Assembly: GCF_000226095.1 (NCBI RefSeq)
Contig: NC_016473.1
Location: forward strand, 372,001 to 436,000
Direction of reading: 5' to 3'
DNA: 64,000 nt
DNA from: Thermothelomyces thermophilus ATCC 42464
Lineage: Eukaryota; Ascomycota; Sordariomycetes; Sordariales; Chaetomiaceae
A model generated the notes under the pieces. It made no database searches and was not told the DNA's origin. It worked only from the letters and a program-made list of their open reading frames with translations. Made by a program: the position numbers and the translations under genes. Below are positions 12,700-23,682 of the stretch, piece after piece; position 1 is the first letter of the stretch; every line of letters starts with the position of its first letter.

Positions 12700-13778
12700 T
12701 GTTGCGGCCGGGGACCTCAACGCAGACGTGTCGGAGCGGAGTCGGGAATCGGCGAGCGGGAACAAGCCGAACAAGAGCGAGGAGAGGAACGAAGCGAGGC
12801 CGAAGGCCGAGTCGTTGTCAGTTTGGATTGCGAGCGTAGGCAAGATTTGCGTAGACGGATGCAGTGATTGATCGCGTTGCAGGTGCAATGTTGATCAATG
12901 TGAAGCGTCAGGATCGAAAACCGATGAGGAAGAAAGAGAAGGAGAGAGGGGAGGGACTGGCCGGAAAGGAGAGGTATTTAAGGTATCCAGGTCGCTGGGC
13001 AACCGTGACTCTTACACTTGAACGCGCCAACTTACTGCTCTGTGGATTTCGTCTGAACTGTACGGGTCATGGTATCCCAATGTTTATTTACCCTGGAAAG
13101 TCCCTCGAGCAGGCCCCTCTCTTCTATGCACCTTCCGACCCCAGCTTGAGATCAGAGCCGCGAGGAGAACTTGGGTCCAGTTCATATTGTTTGTGTCCTG
13201 CAGCCGTGGAGGATGCGCACCGTTCTCAGAACTCGGCACTCGGTGGCAATCATGATTCAAGCGAACAACCAGACATTGCGACCATACATCATAAGGGATT
13301 ACAATCTGGAGTCCGGCATCTTTGCAGCCGTTATTTAGGCAGGTTCTTTAAGTGATCGAGGCGGGCGGGTTACCTTGGTCTCCCAGGCTTAAGCCATTTC
13401 CACCACACTATTCCTCGATCTTTCCCGGGTATTTCCTATCGCCATTTCCCCCTTTCCCCTGCCATTCTCTTCCTCTCTTTCCTTTTCCCTTTCATTTCAT
13501 TCTTTGCTTTTCTTGTGCTCTAAGTTCTCTTAGTTTCTCCTCCCTTCTGTCCCCCCCTTCTTCCATCTCTCTATCATATATCCACTAAAAATAGGTCCCA
13601 ACCCCTTCATTCCCCCTCCATGTTTCTGTTCATGAATATCAATTTGTATGGTAATGATCTAGGCATTATTTGGGGACATTACCGTGCTAGAACACTTGGG
13701 AGAGCGGGGAGCATAATTGCAGCCAAAATCGGGCTTCATTACTAAAGAATTATGCTAGTTACTTGCTATGTGACTTAT
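12700..13778. other. Intergenic region, promoter of the membrane protein gene
   Basis: About 1.1 kb runs upstream of the gene starting at 12699 and downstream of the GH31 stop. It holds a CT-rich stretch at about 13430-13570 and no supported gene. Confidence 0.5.
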
Positions 13779-16700
13779 CTACAAAGCACCGCTAATTTTG
13801 ATTTCGAAGTTGCCAGTCAGCGGCTGGTTAACAGTCACAACCGCCGTGTCCGCCTCTTCGTCCCTCTTGCGGCTAGCTCCGATCACCGTCACCTTGGTGA
13901 TCTTGGCCTTGGTATGGTACCCAAAAGTGCCCCTCGCCGTCAAGACGCCGTTCCTGTACCTGAAGGTGATGAGCGTCGTCCCTTTCTGCTCGAGACTGAC
14001 GCCGTCATCCAGGTACAGCTGGCCTGTCGCTGTTCCGTCTGCACCCACGGGGATGAGCAGCTCAAAGTTCTGCTCGCGCAGCTCAGTCGTCGTCATGGCC
14101 GACTTGACCCGGGCGGGAATGATGACGCCACCGCGCAGGAAGAGCGGGATGTCGGTCAGCCCCTGGTTGCTGACGCGGATCGTCTTGCCCTGTCCACGGA
14201 TGGCCTTGTGCGTGTACCAGTCGTAGAAGATGTCCTTCGGCAGGTAGACGTCCACGCTTGTTGCGCCCTCCTCGGTGACCGGCGCGACCAGCAAACCGGG
14301 ACCGTAGAAGTACTGGAGGTCGAGGCCAAAGGTATTCGCGTCGTTGGGGTACAGGAAGAACATGGGGCTGACGGCGGGAGTGCCGTCGACGGTTTGCTGC
14401 TGGAAGGCGGTGTAAATGTAGTCGAGAAGCCGGTAGCGGATATCGATGGCCTTGCGAGCGGCCTCGGCCACCGTGGGCCAGCGGTAAAACTCCTGCGGGA
14501 TAGAGCCGAGTTCGTTATGCGACCGGTAGAACGGGCTGAAAGCGCCGAGCATCGCCCACCGAGCGCAGAGCGATTCGGTCGTGTCGCCGCCGAAGCCGCA
14601 GACGTCGGCGCCGACCATGGGCACCTGATAGATGGACGTGAAGGCCATCACAGTCCGGATGACGGCGCGGTAGTGGTCCCAAGTGGACAGATTATCGCCC
14701 AACCACTTCCCAACCGATGCACCCGCCCCGGCAAAAGTCGACCTCGTGATGATGAATGGCCGGAGACCAGGTCGTCTGGACAACATAGCCTGACGCGATT
14801 GCACCGACATCACTGTTAAAAAAAGGGGGGGGGGGGAGGTTTCCGTTAGTCTCCGCCAGCTATCGAGGTGGAAGTCATTATTATGTCAGGGTTGGGGGAC
14901 AAGGGGGTTGGGGAGATGAGGTGACGGTGAAGCGAGACGTGGGGAGAGTTCTTCTTACTGGTGCCGTATAGGTTGTGGACATCGTATTCGGCCAGGCCGT
15001 TCGCATGGATGACATCGGTGTTGACGGTCTTGTTCGAGAGTCCGCCGTGCTTTCCGTTCCACGAATCCTTGTACGCTGCCTTGTTGTGGATCGAGTACTT
15101 GGGGAAGAGCAGGTCGCGGCCAGGAAGGCCTTTCCACTTGTTGTCGCCGCGAGGCGGATTGGCGATCGGCGCTGTCCTTGGCTCAATTCCGTGCCGTGGA
15201 AGGCTGACTGATGGCGTAGCCTCCTCCTGTTGTTGAGTGCAGTTGGAACCCTCGGGTTGGAATTCGCACGGCCACCCAGGCAGCGGGCGTGGTGCAGCGG
15301 GCCGCACGGGGGGCGGGTCCGGGGGATATCCTACCGCGGCCGAGAAGGGGTCGTCGCAGGGGAAGAAGCAGGGGAAGTTGGACGGCTCATTCATGTCGAT
15401 CCAGAGCCCGTCAATGTCGAGGCCAGTTTCCTTGGAGAAGAACTGGGCAAACTCGTTGTTCCAATACCTGGTGATATTGGCCGAGAACCAGTCGGGAAAC
15501 ACGGTGACGCCGGGCCACACGACACCCAGCCATTCCGAGCCATTGCTGCGCTTGAGAAAGACGTTGTCCTCGATGCCGCGCTGATACGCGGGGTTCGGCG
15601 AGTACGAGACCGCAGGGTCGACCATCACAATCAAGTGCTGGTTGTTGGAGTGAAGTTTGTCCGCAAGCATCCGCAGGAGAGGCATCGGGAACCTTTCCGG
15701 ATCGTTAGTGAAGACCTAGGTGCATTTGGTTATTAGCCGACAAGGTCCGGAGTGTCTATTACTGGAAAATGCCATGATGGCGATCGCTCGCTCACGTACC
15801 CTTCTCCGGTCCATATAATCAATGTCTATCCAGCTCGTCTCGAGAGGAATGCGCGCGGCACTGTAGTTGTATATCATCTCCGCAACGTCATATACGTCCC
15901 GGTATCCATAACGGCAGTTGTGGAAGCCAAAGGACCAGTACGGAACAGGGGCAGGCAGTCCGCTGATCTCGGCGTACTGCCGCGCGACGTCGACGGGGCT
16001 CGGGCCGGCCACAAAGTAAAAGTCGAAGACGCCGCCTAGCGTGTTGTACTCGAGATGTTGGGGATTCTTGTCAATCTTGATGTCCATCCCGTTCGAGTTG
16101 AGGAAGAACACGCCGTGCGTTCCGCTCTTGCGGTGCTCAAAGTACACCGGGTGGTTCCCGTACAAGTTGGCCCCTTCTGGCGTGCTATAGCTGTCCTGGC
16201 TCCAGAGGGTGCGGATGTAGTTGGTCGTGTTCAACCGAAACGGGTCACTGTGCTCGCCGAGCCCGTAGAGGTTCGGGTTCTCCGGCAGCTTGGTCCTCAG
16301 GCGGAGGTATTCCGATTGGAAGACGAGGGGAGCGGCCGAGGTGTCGAACAGGACCTCCCCCGTCTTGGTCCGCGAGACCGAGAAGGAGAAGGGGTTGGCC
16401 TTGTACTTGAACGTGAGCGCCGACTTCTTTGCGCTTATGCCGTCGGCCTTGGGACGCGGGAAGACACTCTCTGGCACTTGGTAGACCAGCTCGTCGGCGT
16501 CCCTGATTTTGACGTGAAGACGGTTTTCTGCAGTGTTTCACCCCTCAGTTTTAGCGTCCACGCGAGCGATGAATCTAAGCTCTACTCGACGACGTCCGCT
16601 TACCAGTCTCGTAGGTGACTTCCAGGCGAAGCTTCTCCAAGTCAGTCCCGTAGGTGTTGCAGGGACTCCCGGCGAGTCTCAGGTCGGCAGTGAGACCTGT

Positions 16701-16850
16701 GGCACTGGTCTTGACGTTGACCGCTTGGTATCCGGGACACTCGCTCAAGGGTCGTTCAGCAGAGCGTAGCTCAATTGCCGACGTGCTGGCAGAAGCGGAG
16801 CAAACGCCAGCTACAAGCAGGCCGAGGCCTGCGAGACGAGTGCCGATCAT
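13779..16850 (-). CDS. Secreted GH31 alpha-glucosidase
   Basis: This encodes an extracellular glycoside hydrolase family 31 enzyme that should release glucose from the non-reducing ends of maltose and starch oligosaccharides. Four exons (16850-16604, 16527-15800, 15715-14959, 14812-13779) sum to 921 residues in phase. The start is the ATG before a signal peptide ([21 protein letters not shown], cleavage near residue 21-25). Family landmarks are the [19 protein letters not shown] block spanning the second intron, the nucleophile in [12 protein letters not shown] (Asp about 432), the acid/base Asp in KWLGDN (about 617), and the [20 protein letters not shown] segment. A Pro-rich loop follows the nucleophile. 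Several NxS/T sites fit secretion. Length matches fungal secreted GH31 enzymes (about 850-1000). All catalytic residues look intact. Exact substrate preference is not readable. Confidence 0.95.
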
Positions 16851-18308
16851 GTTATCTCCAAGCACGTGGCACGAAGTCCTAGTACTTGCTTGACTATCTG
16901 GATAGGGGGGAGAGAAACCGACCCCGGAGCTTGCTGCCTCCTCAGCATCAGAGCGAGGGAGGAAGATCGCAGCTATTTATCCACGATCGAGCGTTGGGAC
17001 GCTGCATTCCCTTCCCTCGCGTTGATCTCTCTCTTCGGGACGGACACCGCACCCCAGACCTCGCTTTTGCAGAGTTACACCGAATTGGTGCATGCATCAT
17101 CTTACCAAGTACACTAATTCCAACTCCGCCAAACTCCGCCCGCCCGCATGCCATTGCGGGCACTGTAAATCGGATGAACCGGGTTGGCGGATTGCACGCA
17201 CACCTCGTGGAAGCCAGGCCGAGCACCGATGATGATACGACATCGGCCCTGCAGGGCTCCAGTTAGTGTATGTAGCTCGACAAACAACCCGCCCTTGACA
17301 ATGACTCTCTTCCGAGTTGGTTAGTTCGTGTCTGCCGAATGGCAAGAAAAAAGGGCCGTTTGACGCTTGGCAGCACGTGCGAGGGCTTGTTGGTCCTTGA
17401 CATTGACCACCGTCTACCGAGCTGTGACATCTTCGCTCGAGCGCCGTTGTCTTGGGCCGCGGCTGAAGGGACATATTTTCTGCTTTGGGGTCCCACACTC
17501 TCCGCGATCCCCGCATTACCGACGCCATGGCATACGGAGTAGTGTGTATAGGACTGGCGCCATTTGGGGCTTGTACCTGCCTCGTCAATTCTGAGTAGCA
17601 TTTGGTGTGGGATGCCCATGCCGTGGCCCGACCACACAGCACGGTTCGTGGTTCGTGGTAAGACTGTAAAGGGCCGAATTAAGCGGGGCCAACTGACTTT
17701 CGGCCGTGCCAAGCTGGGGTTGTTGGAGACGGCGGCTGGGGTGCCGTGGTGGGTCAACCTGGAGAAGTGGAGCAATAAACAAGACGTCGAAGAAACAAAA
17801 AGAAGACGAAATACAAGCAAGGTTCTATAGAGTGGTACAAGTAGTGGGTATTATACACTACGCTTGATAGAAGAAAGTGAGAAAAATGGACGACCGGACC
17901 AAAAGAGGGCCGAACATGTCCGTAACATTAGCGACGCCTGGTAGATGAATGTACATACAGTACAGTACATCAGTTACATACCTACATGTGCTGATGTGGA
18001 GGAGCACATGCAGGACCTCCCTTACATGGTACTTTACATACCAGGTATACACATGTATACACAATAAGCACCTTCCTTATTTATATAGCCTTAGCAAGAA
18101 TGTCCTCGCGCTGCTCCGCTCAATATGATGGGGCTACGCTTGAACAAGAACAAATACGATAATGGACGGCGCCGTCCAAACTCCCTTTTTTTTTTTTCTT
18201 CACAACCGAGTCGTAACACCATGGCATGATGGCCATTCTTAAAAAACATGGCTTCCAAGCCTCATGAGATCGTTCGTTTCCGTCCCCCCTCCGCTTCTTA
18301 CATTGTGT
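16851..18308. other. Intergenic region upstream of GH31 gene
   Basis: About 1.45 kb includes the GH31 promoter and the 3' flank of the caspase/C2H2 gene. It carries a TACGGAGTA-type motif at 17531-17542, a GTACATAC-rich patch around 17945-18060, and a T run near 18186-18199. No gene is supported. Confidence 0.5.
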
Positions 18309-21129
18309 TCAGCCGACCTCCATATTGTCAGAGACCGGAATTGGCATCGCCACCGTGATAGAGGGATCGTCGTCCCCCTCTGCTCTCCTGACGCCATCCG
18401 AAGAGGTCTTGTCGTTGTCGTTGTCATTGTCATTGCCGTCGTTGTTATTGTGGCTGTGGTTGTTGTGGTTGCTGTTGATATTGTTGTCGTTGTTGTCGTT
18501 GTTGTGGTGTTGGTGGTTGTGGTTGTTCACCTGATTTTCGCTCACACTTGACCCACTACCAGCGCAGAGTCTGTACTCGCCGTCTCCGAGTTCCTCGATG
18601 ATGCCTTCGTCTAGCGCCCATTTCGCTAGCAGCGGGTCGACTCCCATCCGACCGGCCTCGCCTTTCTCCATATGCCGCCCCACATGCTCTGTCCACTCGT
18701 CCCATGACCCTGGTCCCTCGAAGACGCTTTGACAGTCCGGTTTGGGGCAGGCTGACCGCTGAGGAGGTTTCCTCCGGGTGACGAGACAGGTCGTTTGCAT
18801 CTCCTTGACGTGGGCATCCCACTCGGCCTGCAGTTTACTGTCGCTCTTGGTTATGGCCTTCTTGATTGCAAATGGCGCGTGCATGCGGCGAAGGTGCTGC
18901 GTAAACAGGTCCTTGCGGTTAAACTCGTTGCCTTTGCCGTCGGCGCTGCTCTGCGGGCACGACGAGCACCGGTAGAACTGTAAGCACAGGTGCTGCGAAG
19001 AAATGTGCCGCTTCCACTCATTCTTGGACCCAAAGGTGCTGGTGCACCCGGCAAACGAGAAGGCACAGGGGAAAGGCCTCGTATGTGCAGCCGCGACGTG
19101 TTTGCGGAGCGACGAGGAATCCTTGAAGGGCGCATGACTGCAATGGTCACACCGCACCTCCTGCTTCGGCGTCTGCTTCTGGAGTGGTTTCCTGGCTTTC
19201 GTCTTCGCAGAGGGGGTGCTGTATTCGGCGCCGTAGAGGGGTCCGTCCAACCCGGTTACAACGCCGCTTGCCGGAGAATCAGGGTCGCCGATGTGACGGA
19301 CGGCGATACTGTCCCCTACCTGCGTAGCCTGGCGATCGAGCGTCGCTGGAGAGTCACCACCGATATGTCGGACATGGCTCAGTGCCTTCAATTGTTCCGC
19401 TGCCTCCTGCATCTCCGCCGAGTCTTCGACCTCATCCTTGGGACCTACCGGAGGGGTCTGTCCCGGGCTGGCATGGAGAGGTATGTTCGGGATAGAGGCT
19501 GTAACCGCCTGGTTGAGATAGGTATCCTGACGTCGAGCCGTCTCCTTCTGAACAGGGGCGCCATGACTTGAGGTCTCGTTGCGATGCATAGAGGGAGTGC
19601 GCTTGAGAGCGCGGCTGTCTTCCTCGTCCTTGATGCCAACCAAGCCTCTCGGAGGCGAGTTGACGAGTCGCTGATAGAGGTGAATCATGTTGTGGGAGCT
19701 GATGTAACCAAGGAAACAGCAAACCTTGTCATGCTGGACAATATTCCAGACATTGAGGGGCATGGAGATCAGCAGCATGGTCGGCGGTCCGAGGAACATG
19801 CCCTCAACGGCTATCTTGGACGTGGTGCTTGGCACGCTGTGGAGCCACTGATTGAAAAATGCCATGTCTGGACTCGCGTCGCCGACGAACGTCGTGCACA
19901 CCAACACCCTCTGCTCCTCCAAAGTCAGGTCGAGCACCTCATCTGGGTGGAGCGGGTGGTCTTCGGGCTTGGTTTTCCAGGCTCCTTGAGCGTCCGCATC
20001 AGCGGAGTGGGGGGGCGACTGGAGCTGGGCTGCCTTTGGGTCAAGCGGAACCAACACGATTCCCTGGCCCCTGGCCGGCGTGAGGGTAAAGAAAGCCGGT
20101 GACCTTTCGGGCGTGTGATTAGGCTTCGTAGATCCGTTGGATAGCCTGGCAAGCGCCTGCGTGCTGTCTTGCTGCCTCTGCTGGCAAAGATCGTCATAGA
20201 GCTTTTGCACGCTGAAGGGCCGACCCAGGAAGCTGAGTTTCTGAAGCGTCTCGGCCAACGCGGCCGTGAAGGAGCGGGGTCCGGGTTCCAACGCGCTCTG
20301 ATCGGGGCTATAGGCAGCGATTGCTTGCTTGGCACCGTGGCTGCCAGCCACAGGCGCGTCGCGGACGGCACACGAGTCGATCAGGAGCAGAATCTCCGAC
20401 TGGGCATCCTCAAACAAGCAGCGAACGCCATCCCACTTCAGCTTGGCCGCGTCATCGCGCGAATTGCTACGTTTGTCCGTCAGCACCAAAAAATGGGGCG
20501 AGAGACGCAGCCGGAAGTCACGGTATTGCACCTACCATGCCCAGTAGAGCTGATGGTCGGGGCCGACATATCCGTGGCCGGCGTAGTATATGATCAGAAG
20601 ATGGTCGGGGCGGGCATTGTCGAGGAAGGAAGCTATCCTGACCCCGAGCTTGACGCTGGGATTTGGGACGGTAGGGATAGCCCATTTGTCGGTGTGGTAG
20701 TGGTACCGCTCCTGGAAAACTCGCTCCAGGGCCAGCATGTCGGGTTCGACCGAAGTGTCCTCCTCCCACTGCAGCATCAACACCGACACGCTAGTATGCT
20801 TGGGTCTCAAGGTTTGTTGTTGGATGTGGATGGCCGCATCCTGGAGGTGACGTGCAAATGCCTCGAACTCATCGCGTTCTGGCAGCCGCGGAGCAGCTTC
20901 GGCGTGCGCGTAGTGCTGCGACGGTACCTGGAGGGGACGGGGTTAATAAGGCAAAACGAAACCGATCCCTAGAGCGAGTAGGCACTTGGGCCCGTCTACC
21001 TACTTGATCTTGCGAGAATGTCTGTGGTGGGGGCTGTGCCTGGGCTTGAGGTGTCGGAGGGAGCGCTGACACGGCGGGAGGGTCTGGGACCTTAGGGGCC
21101 AGCCTCCTCCGTTTCGAAGAGGGTTCCAT
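18309..21129 (-). CDS. Caspase-like domain fused to C2H2 zinc fingers
   Basis: This encodes an 891-residue two-module protein. Exons 21129-21004, 20927-20536 and 20466-18309 join across introns of 76 and 69 nt; the second junction rebuilds YWACNSRDDAAKLKW. An N-terminal basic patch (SSKRRRLAPK) looks like a nuclear signal. Residues about 85-210 resemble the caspase-like fold. One strand ends HLLIIYYAGHGYV with the catalytic-type His at about 160, and a second reads ILLLIDSCAV with the catalytic-type Cys at about 205, so both dyad residues are present. From about residue 610 come four C2H2-like fingers (CDHC..H..H, CAFSFAGC..H..H, CSSC..H..H and CPKPDC..H..H). The C-terminus is an Asn/His/Asp-rich tract. 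I recall similar fungal proteins annotated simply as C2H2 proteins. Protease activity and DNA binding are inferred from motifs only. A role in cell death or self/non-self response is speculation. Confidence 0.8.
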
Positions 21130-23682
21130 GGCCCGAGATGGCGCCTGGAGAGGGCGCACTCACGGCGCCTGGGCGGGCAACAGCGGCTGGGAAGTTGAAG
21201 GTGCTTGGCCAAGAGCTTTCGGAGGAAGATGGTTTGGTCACTGGTGTGGCAGGTTCGGGCGGGTGTGCCACCTTATGGGCGCAGGACAGTGTCGGAGACG
21301 TGGTAAACAAGATAAACCGGAGCCGAAATGGTGGTGGGAAAGAGGAGACACGGCAGCCCAGGAAAGCGAGGCGAAAGTGCGAGGCCACACCGAGGAAGTG
21401 GGGGAGGGGTGTGGTGGGCAAAGACGGGTTGCAGGAAGGTGCCGTGGTCTGTAGGTTGAGCGTACCTCCCAAGGTAAGGCTGTGCCAAGCTGCCTTGAAC
21501 CACTCGGCTCTGGTTTAGCCTTGTGGCATGGCGGTAGTGCAGCCTGATTGGTCGGCTTGTGCAATTCGGCTCTCCTTCGCCCTGCAAGACCGGCGAGAGG
21601 CAAGGAGGGGGAGCGGGGCTGGCCAGATGCCTTGCAGCCATTCACAGGCTGCCAAATGACGACGGTGCACAGACCGGGCCTCGGTTGACTGGGCTCGGCT
21701 GGCCGGGAGGGCCTGTCATGGCTCGCTGCCCACTCACTCAAGTGCCGCCGTTACAATTGATGCAGTCGTGTGCGGATGAGAGAGGTGAGGCGTGTCCATT
21801 GTGGCCTTGAGTCCGATGCAAAGTCGTTCCAAATCCGGCTTGATGGCCGGCCCTCGCAAGAACCATTCTCGATTTTCTCTTGCATACCTCGAGTACATTT
21901 CTATCCGCACTTCCTTGTCGCAGTGATTGCGGTTGTTGCTCCCATTGACTTTCCCTCAGTTTCTCATTGATGGCGCCTGCTCCGCTTCGGGCTCGCAGTC
22001 GCTGACCGACCGACCGAACTCTGCGGCGCCAGACAAGGTAATCCGTAACCCGTCGCTACTTGGCTCTCCAAACCCTCCCCGACACCGCTCTCGTCTGCAT
22101 GCCAGGTAGCCAGTTGTTCGGTGGAGTTGTCTATCCTACCTGGAGCGACGAGGTTTGACCAACGCGGTGCAGACGAGAGAGGTCGGGAGCAGAGAGGAAC
22201 GGAGCAGGTTGCCCACCTACACAGACAAATGATGGCAAGCACCCCCCCTGAGCACCAGCAGCAGCAGCCCGACCATCTCCCAGCTCGAGTCGCATCCATG
22301 CGTTTCTGCCCAACCTTGCTCTTCCGTCGTGGTCCATTCATATTTCCTGTCTTGTCTCAGGCTTCTCCTCTCTTGGGGTCGTTGATGTCAAGGACGAATC
22401 AGATCAGCGATTGGGCCCTGCACGACCGTGCTTACGTTTACCAGGCAGAGCTGCAGCAGTGCGGCCGTCGAATCATTTTATTGGAGAGCGTCAGCCTTCT
22501 GCAGCTGCCTGCAGCTACGATTGGTGCAACTCTGGCCAGTTCATCAGTCTATCGGACAGCGGTTTACCCAGGAGAGTGAAAGAAACAGTCCCTGACCGCT
22601 TCTAGAGACACCTTCATTAGTATCATTCGGAGTCTGGAGTCAGCCTCATCCGCATGCCCCGGAGGGATTCAGCTTTGTGGCCGAGGGGATTTAGGAGTCT
22701 TCACACCGATCATCATCGCATCCTCTGCGGTAAAAGGGTGCCTCTATCGCACGACGAAGCCTCAGTCCGCGATCGGCGCTCGATTAAGCGATTTGACCGA
22801 ATTGGCCGGGCCCTGTTCCGTTTAAGGTCCGCTAAAAGGGCAGTTGTGGTTATTTGATTCTCGAGATTCCGTTGGGGAAGAAGACATCAAGTTGGCGCGC
22901 ATGTTCTGTCTGCCTTCGTGTAGGAGTTTCCCAGCTGCAGATGACGGATCAATCTCGCGGCTGGTTGCTTTGGCATTGCACTGGGCCCATCGCAGGCAGA
23001 GCAGCAGCTGTGAAGGACTCCCCAGAAGAGGTCGACAGGCAACACTGGCGCTCAAGCTGCCAAAGCTCAAGTAGCAGACGATACCATCTATCCATACCAT
23101 GTTCCGAGTTGGAGCCGCTAGAAAAAAATATGACCAAAACCAGCATGTCGCAATGTTTTAGGGGTCAGCTGTTAAACATGCTTAGCGTCTTCCCTAACAC
23201 ACACACACACACCCTTCCTGTTACTTTTTCGTGTCACCCCCTTTTATTTACCTCCGAAGCATAGCGCTGATGGTCACCGGTGGCGGAAACTGTGCTCCGA
23301 AAGATTCAAAAGATGCGGTATCAGCAAGTTCAACATGTTCCAGCATGCGATCCAGACCCTATATAGGTAACATCTGATACCGTTTTTAAACCCCCGAAGA
23401 TCCTTCTTAAGGAGGCAACGGTTGGCCGGGCCCATCAAGCGACAGCTCACCTTTCCAGAGGCGGTGACGCCCCAACTAGCGTACAACATTACCAAGAGCC
23501 CCTCCCCGTAGGGGCCCGGCTTCCTTCGTATGCAGGTATGTTGCTCTCTTCCTGCACGCATGATCTAGCCGACCCTCCGCCTAACCCCGTCTCCTCTGGT
23601 ATCGCCAGACAGTATCCCTCCTCTACGAGGCCTACCGCCTTCATACCGCCCACCAAGCGGCGCCAACTCACTTTCACTTGCT
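21130..23682. other. Intergenic region, no gene recognised
   Basis: This 2.55 kb lies upstream of the caspase-like/C2H2 gene and downstream of the Zn2Cys6 gene. Short open frames exist on both strands, but none has family features or convincing splice structure. A short CA run sits near 23199-23212. Confidence 0.5.

Noticed and set aside
13752-14819. Plus-strand open frame of 355 codons
   Set aside because: It lies antisense to the GH31 catalytic exon and has no family features.
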